Source: an uncultured archaeon
Lineage (GTDB): Archaea > Nanobdellota > Nanobdellia > Pacearchaeales > GW2011-AR1
DNA: 33,513 bases
Direction of reading: 5' to 3'
Assembly (NCBI GenBank): GCA_903831045.1
Contig: CAIKWG010000053.1
Span: forward strand, 1-33,513
The notes under the pieces were generated by a model that saw only the letters and a program-made list of their open reading frames with translations, was not told the origin of the DNA and did no database searches. Below are positions 6,783 through 14,710 of the stretch, piece after piece. Position numbers and translations under genes: made by a program. Numbering within the stretch: the stretch's first letter is position 1; each line of letters opens with the position of its first letter.

Positions 6783-7697
6783 ATGATATATTCAATATCT
6801 TTAATACTGAAGGATAGAAAGTTTAGAATGATGGAGAGAGAATTTGCAAAGCAGAATAAGGTTCTTAATCAAAAAGAAATTGAAATGCTTATAAAAAATC
6901 TTAATACTAATCTACCGATATTAGAATCTGCAGTAGCAAGCCATAAACCTATTGGGGGTGTCCCATATTATACTTTTACTCCTGGGCTTTACGGTCCTCT
7001 AGCAGGTCATGATGATTTTAGAAAAGCAACAATCGCAGCTGGAGTTGGGGCTCATAAAGATCAGATTTCAAAAGAAGACTTACCCTATGTTTATTCTGCT
7101 CTAGAAGCATTAAGTCCATTGAACAAAGGAAATGCAAGAACAAAAATTCTTGCCTGGGACTCTCTAGGAAAAGTTGGAATGATATATCCAGAAGTTTTTA
7201 ATCAAGAAGAAGAAAGGGCTAGGGAAGCCTTAAACCTAAGTAAGGATATTAATGCAAGTTCATATTTAGATAATTCAAACAATCTAGGGGCAGTTTTATT
7301 CCTGGAAAAATTTCTTAATTCTTCAAAACAAGGAAGAGTAGAAAGATTATTGCAAGATACTATGTTAAATTCTGATTCAATTGCATCAAAGGCAATGTTA
7401 ACCTATTTAGCCAAAGCAAATGGATTAAAATTAGAAGAGATTGTACCTTTCTCTGATTTAAATCCAAGTTTAGTTGATTTCTACAAAGAAGTAAAAGCAA
7501 TCAACTTCTTTAATGCAGCTGAGATAGATAGAGGTTATCAATTATGTGGAGTTGCAAGCAAGGCGGATTTTCCATTATGGGAAGGAACTCCTCACGCAAA
7601 ATGTATAACTCAAACAATGTCTACTGTTAGAGGTTATCCTGCTGCCCTAGGAAGATTTTCTGAAAAAAATTATAAAGAATTTATTAGAAGAGAATAG
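6783..7697 (+). CDS. Hypothetical protein, 304 residues
   Basis: This is an unrecognised soluble protein with mainly helical content. It has no signal peptide and no repeated domain. A motif-like region near the N-terminus is rich in Gly/Tyr/Pro (GGVPYYTFTPGLYGPLAGHDD, of which the run around GPLAGHDDF stands out). The ATG at 6783 lies ~27 bases after a TTTAAATA box (6752-6760), supporting a leaderless start. An upstream GTG at 6762 falls within the promoter spacing and is less likely; ATG 6828 or 6831 is possible. It is divergent from the copper cupredoxin and convergent with copA, with only one base between the stop codons, so it may belong to the copper regulon through the shared intergenic operator. 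Confidence 0.7.
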   Translation: MIYSISLILKDRKFRMMEREFAKQNKVLNQKEIEMLIKNLNTNLPILESAVASHKPIGGVPYYTFTPGLYGPLAGHDDFRKATIAAGVGAHKDQISKEDLPYVYSALEALSPLNKGNARTKILAWDSLGKVGMIYPEVFNQEEERAREALNLSKDINASSYLDNSNNLGAVLFLEKFLNSSKQGRVERLLQDTMLNSDSIASKAMLTYLAKANGLKLEEIVPFSDLNPSLVDFYKEVKAINFFNAAEIDRGYQLCGVASKADFPLWEGTPHAKCITQTMSTVRGYPAALGRFSEKNYKEFIRRE

Positions 7698-9638
7698 TTA
7701 AATTTTCTTTCTTCTTAATAGATTAGCATTTGTTACAACAGTTATTGAAGATAAGGCCATTGCTATCTCTGCTATTACTGGCTGAAGAGTTCCAGAAACT
7801 GCTAGAGGAATGGCGATAATATTATATGCAAAAGCCCAAAATAAGTTTTGTTTTATTTTGGAAAAAGTATATTTTGATAAATTTATAGAAGCCACTACTC
7901 CCTTTAATGAACCATTTGCAAGAACGATATCCCCTGCTTCCATTGCAATATCTGTTCCAGTCCCCATTGCTATTCCCACATTTGCTTGTTTCAATGCAGG
8001 AGCGTCATTAATTCCATCTCCTACAAATGCAACCATTGCATGTCTTTGTAATTCCATAACCTTTTTTGCTTTATCTTCGGGTAAAACATTGGCAATGACC
8101 ATTTTGATTCCTACTTCCTTTGCAATTGCTCTAGCTGTTCGTTCATTGTCCCCAGTAATCATTACTGTTTTGTATCCCTTAGAATTTAGAATAGAAATTG
8201 CTTTAACAGAATCTTCTTTTACGGAATCTGCAATGCCAATAATTCCTAGACATTTTTTATTTTCTGCAACACTTATTGTAGTATACCCTTTATTTTCAAA
8301 TTCTTCTATCTTGTTCTCGAATATCCTGAGATTAATGCCTTCTTCTTTCATTAAAAGAGAATTTCCTATAACAATATTTTTATTTCCTACTTTTCCTTCA
8401 ATTCCTCTTCCTCTCAGAATTTTAAATTTGTTAACCTTTAGATATTTTTTTAGATTAGCTTTATTTACAATGGCCTTGGATAAAGGATGTTCACTATTTT
8501 TTTCAAGACTTCCAGCAAGTTCCATTAAATAGGATTCTTTTACTCTAGAAAAAATTTCTTTTACTTCTGGTTTACCTTTAGTTATTGTTCCAGTTTTATC
8601 AAAAACTATTATCCTTACTTTCTTCATTGTTTGAATTGCTTCCCCTTTTCTAATAAGAATTCCTCTTTTAGCTCCCATTCCACTGCCTACAGTTAATGCA
8701 ATTGGTACCGCAAGTCCGAGTGCACACGGACAGGCTATAACCAGAACAGAAATTCCTACTCCAAGTGCCCTTCCAAAATCATTTCCAAATGCCCACCATC
8801 CAGCAAAAGTTAGGGTAGCTAGGATTAATATTATTGGAACAAATATACTAGTAATTCTATCAGCAAGTTTTTGTATTGGAACCTTTGTTCCTTGAGCTTC
8901 TTCAACCAGTTCAATGATTTGCGCTAGGAAAGTATCTTTTCCAACTTTGGTAACTTTAATATACAGAATTCCATCCTGATTGATTGTGGCTCCTATTACT
9001 GGGCTTCCCTTCGCCTTGTCATTTGGAATACTTTCTCCAGTAACCATTGATTCATCCACAGAGCTTTCTCCTCTGATGACTATACCATCTATTGGAATTT
9101 TTTCACCAGGTTTAACGATGATTATATCTCCAATAACAACTTCAGCAATTGGTATTTCAATTTCATTTTTTCCTCTTACAACTCTTGCATTCTTTGCTCC
9201 TAGTTCAAGAAGCTTTTTTATCTCTTGAGTTGCTCTTCCTTTAGCTTTTGCTTCAATATATTTTCCAGTAATAAATATAGCCATAATCATCGCAGATACG
9301 CCAGAATAATCATTAATAATCATAAAGAAAGTTAATATTCCAGTCAAATAGGCAATAAGAGTTCCAAGAGAAATAAGAGAATCCATATTAAAATAAAATG
9401 TGAATAATCCCCTTAATCCTGATTTAAGTGTAGAAAAACCTATTACAAAAATTACTGGAAATCCAAAAATTAAAAGTATTAATGTTAAAATTTCTTTTGG
9501 CAAGAACATGAAATTAAAAAATTTCATAGAAATCATAATTATCGCAATTGGAAGAGCAAAAATCCAACTACCAATTAATTTGTTTTTCCAATTTTTTACT
9601 TCAGCATCTTCTTTAGGTTGAGAATTATTTTTTTTCAT
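7698..9638 (-). CDS. copA: Cu(I)-translocating P1B-type ATPase
   Basis: The product has 646 residues and uses ATP to pump Cu(I) out across the membrane. Visible motifs are TGES (200-203), the metal-binding CPC in its membrane helix (303-305), DKTGT with the phosphorylated Asp (347-351), HP of the nucleotide domain (384-385), TGDN (495-498), GDGINDAP (540-547), and the Cu(I)-type YN (605-606) and MALSS (627-631) signatures in the last two helices. There is no N-terminal HMA domain: the protein starts directly at the helices, and the HMA function is on the separate gene 18 bases upstream. It is the last gene of a five-gene copper operon running from 11073. Confidence 0.95.
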   Translation of the reverse strand: MKKNNSQPKEDAEVKNWKNKLIGSWIFALPIAIIMISMKFFNFMFLPKEILTLILLIFGFPVIFVIGFSTLKSGLRGLFTFYFNMDSLISLGTLIAYLTGILTFFMIINDYSGVSAMIMAIFITGKYIEAKAKGRATQEIKKLLELGAKNARVVRGKNEIEIPIAEVVIGDIIIVKPGEKIPIDGIVIRGESSVDESMVTGESIPNDKAKGSPVIGATINQDGILYIKVTKVGKDTFLAQIIELVEEAQGTKVPIQKLADRITSIFVPIILILATLTFAGWWAFGNDFGRALGVGISVLVIACPCALGLAVPIALTVGSGMGAKRGILIRKGEAIQTMKKVRIIVFDKTGTITKGKPEVKEIFSRVKESYLMELAGSLEKNSEHPLSKAIVNKANLKKYLKVNKFKILRGRGIEGKVGNKNIVIGNSLLMKEEGINLRIFENKIEEFENKGYTTISVAENKKCLGIIGIADSVKEDSVKAISILNSKGYKTVMITGDNERTARAIAKEVGIKMVIANVLPEDKAKKVMELQRHAMVAFVGDGINDAPALKQANVGIAMGTGTDIAMEAGDIVLANGSLKGVVASINLSKYTFSKIKQNLFWAFAYNIIAIPLAVSGTLQPVIAEIAMALSSITVVTNANLLRRKKI

Positions 9639-9656
9639 TTTTACAATTATTAATGT

Positions 9657-9869
9657 TTATTCTATTGAACTTACCTTATACCCTGCTCTTTCTACGGCTT
9701 TTTTGAGTTCCTCTGGTTTTGTCTTTTCATCTATTTCAACAAAAGCTTTTTTTCCTATTACACTTACATTGACTTCCTTAACTCCAGAAACTTTCTTTAA
9801 ACTTCTTTCTATATTTCCTGCACAACTTGCACAATGCATTCCATCAATTAGAATTTTTATTTTTTTCAT
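9657..9869 (-). CDS. copZ: CopZ-like copper chaperone (HMA domain)
   Basis: This 70-residue single HMA domain has the metal-binding motif GMHCASC (Cys13, Cys16) and the usual beta-alpha-beta-beta-alpha-beta pattern ending in GYKVSSIE. Free HMA proteins hand Cu(I) to CopA-type ATPases. Here it may replace the missing N-terminal domain of the adjacent ATPase. The start codon overlaps the stop of the 50-aa membrane protein (ATGA). Confidence 0.93.
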   Translation of the reverse strand: MKKIKILIDGMHCASCAGNIERSLKKVSGVKEVNVSVIGKKAFVEIDEKTKPEELKKAVERAGYKVSSIE

Positions 9870-10018
9870 TTTTTCTTTTTCTCCTTTTCATTTAATTTTT
9901 TTATTAGGAAAGCTATTCCTAGGGAAATAGCAATAATTATCAGAATTCCTATGATTGATCCTAAAATTCCAAATCCCCCATAGCTGTTCATTGAACAGAT
10001 TTGATTATTAAATACCAT
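9866..10018 (-). CDS. Small single-span membrane protein in copper operon
   Basis: This is a 50-residue protein. An N-terminal segment with Cys8 and Met10 in a CSMNSYGGFG run (8-17) precedes one membrane helix (about 18-39) and a Lys/Glu-rich end (KKLNEKEKKKK). Its ATG directly follows the stop of the cupredoxin gene, and its TGA overlaps the copZ ATG, so it is almost certainly translated as part of the operon. CSM also occurs in both cupredoxins, suggesting copper contact or docking of those domains at the membrane. The exact function is unknown. Confidence 0.78.
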   Translation of the reverse strand: MVFNNQICSMNSYGGFGILGSIIGILIIIAISLGIAFLIKKLNEKEKKKK

Positions 10019-10393
10019 TTATTCTACCACCAGAGTTCCAGTTCCCATTCCCATACTGCAGGCAAATCTGAAACTACCTTTTTTATTTGCTGTAAATTCT
10101 ACATAATCCTCTGGTGTTGGAAGATTTTTGGCAATTCCAAAATCTCTTATAACAAGAGATCTATAGCATCCTCTAACACTAGAATCCAAGCTTATTCTTA
10201 CAATCTCGCCTTCTTTTACTGTGATAGTATTTGGATAATAGTTATAATTTTTTATTCCAAGAGTTATCTCGTTTATCTGTCCTTTTCCAGAATCATTATT
10301 TAAATTTCCTGCAGATCCATGTGGAACTAAAAAAATCATTCCTGCTCCTATCAGCAGTATTCCTAAAATAATCGCATATACATAGGCTTTCAT
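10019..10393 (-). CDS. Membrane-anchored cupredoxin-like protein
   Basis: The product has 124 residues. A membrane helix (about 4-23) precedes a cupredoxin-like domain (about 42-124). Putative copper ligands are Cys76 in VRGCYRS and the terminal ACSMGMGTG motif (Cys112, Met114/Met116), matching the cupredoxin at 6169-6666. The domain faces outward, so it probably binds copper outside the cell. It overlaps the methionine-rich membrane gene upstream by ATGA and abuts the 50-aa membrane protein, placing it inside the copper operon. Confidence 0.85.
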   Translation of the reverse strand: MKAYVYAIILGILLIGAGMIFLVPHGSAGNLNNDSGKGQINEITLGIKNYNYYPNTITVKEGEIVRISLDSSVRGCYRSLVIRDFGIAKNLPTPEDYVEFTANKKGSFRFACSMGMGTGTLVVE

Positions 10394-11073
10394 TGGAATA
10401 ATATGCTCCTTGGTCCAAAGACAATCATTAAAGTAGTTATAATTGTAAACACAATGCTAAGCAAAATAACATCCCAGGAGTTTACCTTTACTTCTTCTTT
10501 TCTTTCTTTAGTCTCTTCATAAATCATATAACTCAGTCCAAATAAGATTCCTCCACAAATAATTAGAACTACAATTGAAGCTGCAATCAAATTATCATTT
10601 AACATCATAACTGCAGTCATTGCTCCCATTAACCCGCCCATAAAACCAGACATCATTCCTTCAAGAATGCCCATAATCCCGCAGGATGCTCCATTAATAA
10701 TTCCGAATATAAGTCCAACGAGTATTCCGAACATGCTTCCCCAGAACATACCATTAGTAGCTCCAACATAAAATCCAAGAAGGAAACCAGATACCATTCC
10801 GATGGTCATCCCAATCATCATTCCGCTCATACACGCAAAATTTTTGTAAACTCTAATCTGTTTTATTAGAGTTAAAACAAGAGCATAGGATATAATAGAC
10901 AAAAGAATAAAGATTCCATATTTTGGTAATAAATTATTTACATTCTTTAAAAAAAGAAAGTACATTACAGCCAATGCTATAAAAGAAAATGCAAGCGAAA
11001 GGAAAATATTTTGTAATAATTTTCCTTCGACTTTCTTTCCGTCTAATTCTTTAACAAAATTTTTGAATGCCAT
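10390..11073 (-). CDS. Met/Gly-rich integral membrane protein, putative copper transporter
   Basis: This is a 227-residue protein with about six or seven membrane helices. The centre (81-157) is exceptional: 15 methionines spaced within Gly-rich helices (for example GMMIGMTIGMVSG and GMMSGFMGGLMGAMTAVMM), plus Cys81 and Cys131. Met clusters in membrane helices are typical of Cu(I) passage or storage, as in CTR-type proteins, but the topology and length do not match CTR. It is the first gene of the copper operon, with a leaderless start at 11073 behind the palindrome/TATA unit at 11093-11124. The copper role is inferred from composition and neighbours. Confidence 0.75.
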   Translation of the reverse strand: MAFKNFVKELDGKKVEGKLLQNIFLSLAFSFIALAVMYFLFLKNVNNLLPKYGIFILLSIISYALVLTLIKQIRVYKNFACMSGMMIGMTIGMVSGFLLGFYVGATNGMFWGSMFGILVGLIFGIINGASCGIMGILEGMMSGFMGGLMGAMTAVMMLNDNLIAASIVVLIICGGILFGLSYMIYEETKERKEEVKVNSWDVILLSIVFTIITTLMIVFGPRSILFQ

Positions 11074-11092
11074 GATTATTTTATATTCTAAT

Positions 11093-11124
11093 AGTTTATA
11101 TCCAGTTTGGTGAAACTAGTTTCA
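11093..11124 (-). promoter_or_regulatory. Copper-operon operator palindrome and TATA box
   Basis: TGAAACTAGTTTCA (11111-11124) is a perfect 14-bp palindrome. On the minus strand it is followed by CCAAAC and an ATATAAAC TATA box (~11093-11100), about 23 bases before the ATG at 11073. The palindrome overlaps the stop codon of the upstream regulator-like gene. It matches the unit before the first cupredoxin gene at 6701-6736. Confidence 0.72.
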
Positions 11125-11601
11125 GGGTTTGAGAATAACAATATTATTCATTCCACGTCTTTTTCTTTCAATCAACTGCTTAGCTTCAAGCTTGTCTAGA
11201 AGACGAGTAATTCCAACTTTTCCAATATCTAATCTTTCCATTAGTGTTGCCTGAAATATAGCGCCACTTTCTTTTTCTAGAATTTCTATTAAAGCCTTCT
11301 CTTGATTATCTAATTTAGACTTATCAATTTTCTTTGTTTTATTCTTCTCTTGAACTTTTTTTATTATTGTTTTTTCTTCAGGTTTTGAAAACATGATGAA
11401 TAATCCTATTGCTGCGACTATAATTATAACTGTAACGCTTATCCAGAACTGAATAGCCATTGTGTCATACATAGCACAGTCTGGACCATGTGTGCATGTT
11501 TCAGTGATTATTTTATTTAGAGAGAAATTAAATATTAAAAATAGAATTATCATTACAACTGACATTCCAAGGATCATCCAGCCGACTTTTTTATTTTCCA
11601 T
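11122..11601 (-). CDS. Membrane-anchored winged-helix regulator, candidate metal sensor
   Basis: The product has 159 residues. TM1 (about 7-28) and TM2 (about 50-71) enclose a short external loop with Cys36, His38, Cys42 and Met44 (CTHGPDCAM). A Lys-rich linker (77-98) leads to a winged-helix domain (about 99-158) with the helix-turn-helix around LMERLDIGKVGITRLLDKLE. This layout suggests a one-component regulator that binds metal outside and DNA inside. The gene ends exactly at the palindromic operator of the copper operon and overlaps iscU by 11 bases. A direct link to that operator is inference; MarR-like wHTH proteins commonly bind palindromes of this size. Confidence 0.75.
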   Translation of the reverse strand: MENKKVGWMILGMSVVMIILFLIFNFSLNKIITETCTHGPDCAMYDTMAIQFWISVTVIIIVAAIGLFIMFSKPEEKTIIKKVQEKNKTKKIDKSKLDNQEKALIEILEKESGAIFQATLMERLDIGKVGITRLLDKLEAKQLIERKRRGMNNIVILKP

Positions 11602-11989
11602 TTTTTTTCTTTTTTCTATATTCTTCTATTGATTTTTTTAATGCTTGAATAGCCATTGTCGAACAATGTAGCTTTATTTGAGGTAAACCTTCCAATGCAC
11701 TGGCAACATCTTTCATAGTTATTTTTTCGGCTTCCTTTAAAGTTTTGCCTTTTGCAATAATTGTCAATTGTTCTGTAGAAGCAATTGCTGCTGCACACCC
11801 ATAGGTTTTGAATTTAATGTCTTTAATCTTTTCAGTTTTCGGGTCTATTTTGAGATACATCCACATTATATCCCCGCAGGTTGGATTTCCAACTTTTCCA
11901 ACAGCGTCAGGATTTTTTATTTCTCCGAAGTTTTTGGGATTAAGAAAATTTCTTAACAATTTTTTTGAATATCCTTTATTCGATGGCAT
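11591..11989 (-). CDS. iscU: IscU-like Fe-S cluster scaffold protein
   Basis: This 132-residue protein has the three scaffold cysteines and the auxiliary Asp: Cys38 and Asp40 (NPTCGD), Cys65 (TYGCAAAIA) and Cys109 (KLHCS, with His108). The family motif around the second cysteine is usually GCGSAIASS; here it is GCAAAIAST. It receives sulfur from IscS and assembles Fe-S clusters. It lies two bases after the DUF1858-like gene and overlaps the membrane regulator downstream, in the operon starting with the ArsR-type gene at 13857. Confidence 0.93.
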   Translation of the reverse strand: MPSNKGYSKKLLRNFLNPKNFGEIKNPDAVGKVGNPTCGDIMWMYLKIDPKTEKIKDIKFKTYGCAAAIASTEQLTIIAKGKTLKEAEKITMKDVASALEGLPQIKLHCSTMAIQALKKSIEEYRKKKKNGK

Positions 11990-11991
11990 TT

Positions 11992-12273
11992 TTACCTATT
12001 CATCTCCTTCAATAGTTTGTCAATTTCTTTTTTAGTTAATCCGTGAGCTTTCATTCCTTCTTCGATTGTTTCTACAGGTGCAAACGCACATCCAAAGCAT
12101 CCAATTCCAGACTGGAAGAGTATTTCTCCAACTTTTGGATTCATTGCAAAAGCATCTTGAATATTTGTTTTTCCGGTTATTTCTTTTTTAATTTTTACAA
12201 CCTTACTCTTAACAACTTTATTTTTCGCAACTTTCTTTTTCAAGATTTTTTTTGCTTTTGGTTTTATTTTCAT
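11992..12273 (-). CDS. DUF1858-like protein with Lys-rich N-terminus
   Basis: The product has 93 residues. The first ~33 are mostly Lys/Val (a tail-like basic segment). The C-terminal 60 match DUF1858/ScdA-N-type domains, with GIGCFGCAFAPVETIEEG containing Cys59 and Cys62, followed by a helix (LTKKEIDKLLKEMN). Such domains accompany Fe-S repair and redox proteins. The position between IscS and IscU suggests a role in cluster assembly or delivery. The basic tail, which could bind nucleic acid or membrane, is unusual for the family. Confidence 0.8.
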   Translation of the reverse strand: MKIKPKAKKILKKKVAKNKVVKSKVVKIKKEITGKTNIQDAFAMNPKVGEILFQSGIGCFGCAFAPVETIEEGMKAHGLTKKEIDKLLKEMNR

Positions 12274-12404
12274 TTTATTCCAATTTGCTTTTTTTCTTCG
12301 CTAAGTGTTTTGTTAAGATTATCGCATTCGCATTTTTTACAGCTTATGTCTTCGCAACAAACGCATTTTTCTTCTTTTCTAAATTTTTTTGTTTCTTTTT
12401 TCAT
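12270..12404 (-). CDS. Small Cys-rich protein in Fe-S operon
   Basis: This 44-residue protein has six cysteines in the centre (KCVCCEDISCKKCECDN, residues 13-29) flanked by charged ends. The spacing (CxCC-x4-C-x2-CxC) suggests a metal knot or metallothionein-like site. The ATG is at 12402-12404 on the minus strand, 18 bases after the iscS stop, and the stop overlaps the ATG of the DUF1858-like gene (ATGA), which supports real translation. I know no named family for it. It could hold iron, zinc or copper for the neighbouring proteins. Confidence 0.72.
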   Translation of the reverse strand: MKKETKKFRKEEKCVCCEDISCKKCECDNLNKTLSEEKKQIGIK

Positions 12405-12421
12405 TTTAGTATTTTTTTAAT

Positions 12422-13561
12422 TTATTTAACTAGAGGGCTAAGCCTTCTTAATTTAGTTACAATCTCCGGAAGTTTTTCAAGAAAATAATCAACTTCTTTT
12501 TGAGTAGTATATTTACTTAAACTAATTCTTATTGAAGAATTAGCCTGTAAAGGATTTAATTTAATGGCCTGAAGTACATGACTAGACTTAAGAGTATTAG
12601 ACATGCATGCAGAACCAGTAGAAACATAGATATCTTTGTTTTCAAGATATCCTCCTAGAGCTTCTCCTTCAATATCATTAAATGAAATATTAACATTATT
12701 GGTTAATCTCTTGTCTCCAACCGGTCCATTCAATTTTGTATTTTTGATGTTTTCTAAAATATTTTTAATTATATAATCTCTTAATTCTTGCATTTTTTTA
12801 ACTTCTTTTTTATTGGCCATTTCAACTGCCTTTGCAAATCCAATAACTCCGGGTATATTTTCTGTTCCACTTCTTTTACCTTTTTCATGCCCGCCTCCGT
12901 GTATTAGAGGTACAATCTCAATTCCGTCCTTAATATAAAGAGCTCCAACTCCTTTTGGTCCATATATTTTATGGGAATTAATTGTGATAAGGTCTGCATA
13001 TTTTACACTTAATTCTGTTTTAGTATAACTCTGACAAGCATCAAGATGTAACAATGTTTTCCCTTTTGTTATTTTATAGATTGCTTCTACATCTTGGATT
13101 GTTCCAATTTCATTATTCCCATGAATAATTGAAACTAATATTGTTTTAGAAGTAATTGAATTTTCTAATTGCTTTAAATCAATAAATCCTTCTTTATCCA
13201 CGTCGAGATAGGTTACTTTTGCTCCTTGACTCTCAAGCCATTTGCAAGTCTTTAGAGTTGCATCATGTTCAACTTTTGTTGTGATGATATGATCTTTCTT
13301 TGGATAGTGTTGCCAGAATAATCCCTTAATCGCCCAATTATTTGATTCTGTTCCCCCAGAAGTAAAATATATTTCGGAGGTTTTTGCACCTAGAGAATTT
13401 GCAATTATTTTTCTAGCTTTTTCAAGAGCATTTTTTGCATTATTTCCTTCAATATGCATTGAAGATGCATTCCCATATTGTTCTGCAAAATAGGGAAGCA
13501 TTTCTTTTACAACTTTCTCATCAACCTTTGTTGTAGCAGCATTATCTAAATAAACTTTCAT
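12422..13561 (-). CDS. iscS: Cysteine desulfurase IscS/NifS
   Basis: This 379-residue PLP enzyme takes sulfur from cysteine for Fe-S and other sulfur pathways. From the ATG at 13561 it begins MKVYLDNAATT, the classic NifS/IscS start. The PLP lysine is Lys198 in NSHKIYGPKG, and the catalytic cysteine is Cys319 in STGSACMS. The short SAC loop and length fit the IscS/NifS (group I) type. The start overlaps the stop of the ArsR-type gene (ATGA); a longer start at 13573 is less likely. The conserved RSGTEN and the C-terminal segment are intact. Confidence 0.95.
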   Translation of the reverse strand: MKVYLDNAATTKVDEKVVKEMLPYFAEQYGNASSMHIEGNNAKNALEKARKIIANSLGAKTSEIYFTSGGTESNNWAIKGLFWQHYPKKDHIITTKVEHDATLKTCKWLESQGAKVTYLDVDKEGFIDLKQLENSITSKTILVSIIHGNNEIGTIQDVEAIYKITKGKTLLHLDACQSYTKTELSVKYADLITINSHKIYGPKGVGALYIKDGIEIVPLIHGGGHEKGKRSGTENIPGVIGFAKAVEMANKKEVKKMQELRDYIIKNILENIKNTKLNGPVGDKRLTNNVNISFNDIEGEALGGYLENKDIYVSTGSACMSNTLKSSHVLQAIKLNPLQANSSIRISLSKYTTQKEVDYFLEKLPEIVTKLRRLSPLVK

Positions 13562-13857
13562 TTCGCGCAGCACGCTCCCTTGCAGTAGGACGCTTTATGT
13601 TCATCGATTATATTAAAAATAGGGACAATTGTTTTTTTATTGAGAGAATATATTCTTTGTTTACCTTCAACCCTAGAATTTACAATATTGCATGCCTTGA
13701 GATTTGCGAGCGCATGTGAAACCTTACTTTGTTCAGCATTAACTTTATCAGTAATTTCATTTACAGATAAAGAAGATTTTCTAAGTTCAATGACTATCTT
13801 CATCTTCAATGGATTCGCTAGATTTCTAAAGAACATATAATATGCGCTGCATGTCAT
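13558..13857 (-). CDS. ArsR/SmtB-family regulator of Fe-S operon
   Basis: This 99-residue winged-helix protein has an ArsR-type core: RNLANPLKMKIVIELRKSS (11-29), then the recognition region EQSKVSHALANLKACNIV (42-59) and a wing (EGKQRIYSL). A C-terminal extension holds Cys92, Cys96 and Cys97 (YCKGACCAK), with Cys56 in the recognition region and Cys3 near the N-terminus: a likely metal or Fe-S sensing site. It is the first gene of the Fe-S operon and overlaps iscS by ATGA. The start at 13857 is ~26 bases after a TATA box. It probably represses its own operon in response to metal or cluster status; that is inference. Confidence 0.85.
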   Translation of the reverse strand: MTCSAYYMFFRNLANPLKMKIVIELRKSSLSVNEITDKVNAEQSKVSHALANLKACNIVNSRVEGKQRIYSLNKKTIVPIFNIIDEHKASYCKGACCAK

Positions 13858-13888
13858 ATGAAATAAAATTCATAATGGTTTTTAAATC
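13858..13888 (-). promoter_or_regulatory. Promoter and inverted repeat before ArsR-type gene
   Basis: On the minus strand, GATTTAAAAAC (13878-13888) is a TATA-like box 26 bases before the leaderless ATG at 13857. Between them lies an inverted repeat, ATGAA-N6-TTCAT (13858-13873), placed where a repressor would block initiation. Autoregulation by the ArsR-type protein is a reasonable reading but unproven. Confidence 0.5.
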
Positions 13889-14664
13889 TTTTGAATATTC
13901 TTTTTTCCAAAAACCGGACAACTTTTATTATACTCACACCATTCGCAAAGCTTAGAAATATTAGCTCCAAATTCTTTTGTGGATTCAATTTTTCTAATTA
14001 AATTCATAATGTCTTCCTTTAATTCTTCCAATTGTTTATCCGTTCTTCTAGAAAATATTTGCATATTGTGATTAAGATAATGCCAAGTTAATAAAACCGG
14101 TTTATCTGCTCCATAGGTTTGCTTTATCGCAATCGAATAAAGTGCCAACTGTCTATCCGCTTCAACCTTTTCCTTATCAGGCATTGTGCTCGCAGTTTTA
14201 TAATCGTGAATTTCATATTCTCCAGTTTTAGGATTAAGTACCAATCTATCAATAAATCCCATAATTTTATGTGGAAAATCTGGATGCAGTTCAACATAAA
14301 TTCTCTTTTCTAGAGCGATTGTTCCATCATTAAATGGTTGATGTTTTATGTAGTAATCAACAATAAATTTAATTCCTTTTTCAAAATAATTTTCTTCTTT
14401 CATTCCAGCTTTTGCAATAGAAAATTCTTCATTGTAACTTTCTCCCCATATTTCTTGATATTTCAATACTAATTGATCTAGACTAGGAACTTTTCCTCTC
14501 AGGACTTCAGCATAAAGCCATTCAAGACTATCATGTACGCAGGTTCCAAGATGAGATTCAATTGTTTTTTCAAAATCAGGTTTTAACTTATTAATATACT
14601 TCATTTGGTATTTTAATTTGCATTGTTCGAATGTAGAAAGCTTAGAATGAGAATAAAGTGCCAT
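13882..14664 (-). CDS. PD-(D/E)XK nuclease, RecB-like, with Cys cluster
   Basis: The product has 260 residues. The N-terminal SKLSTFEQCKLKY (7-19) is the usual opening of the RecB/Cas4-like PD-(D/E)XK (PDDEXK_1) family. Catalytic residues are Asp139 in GFIDRL, Asp154 and Lys156 in EIHDYKT, with the QLALY motif at 172-176. Cys15 together with Cys240, Cys243 and Cys249 near the C-terminus (LCEWCEYNKSCP) matches the four-cysteine Fe-S cluster of AddB/Cas4-like nucleases. It likely acts in DNA repair. There is no CRISPR array or other cas gene nearby, so I do not call it Cas4. It has its own TATA-like box near 14693. Confidence 0.88.
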   Translation of the reverse strand: MALYSHSKLSTFEQCKLKYQMKYINKLKPDFEKTIESHLGTCVHDSLEWLYAEVLRGKVPSLDQLVLKYQEIWGESYNEEFSIAKAGMKEENYFEKGIKFIVDYYIKHQPFNDGTIALEKRIYVELHPDFPHKIMGFIDRLVLNPKTGEYEIHDYKTASTMPDKEKVEADRQLALYSIAIKQTYGADKPVLLTWHYLNHNMQIFSRRTDKQLEELKEDIMNLIRKIESTKEFGANISKLCEWCEYNKSCPVFGKKNIQKI

Positions 14665-14710
14665 TGTTTAAGTGGATAATCATCAAGGATTATAAATCTT
14701 ATTGAGCTTT

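Noticed and set aside
7810-8532. Long plus-strand frame opposite copA
   Set aside because: It is antisense to well-supported ATPase motifs; long antisense frames are common opposite conserved genes.
13882-14664. PD-(D/E)XK protein as Cas4
   Set aside because: No CRISPR repeats and no other cas gene in the window; RecB-like repair nucleases share the same core and Cys cluster.
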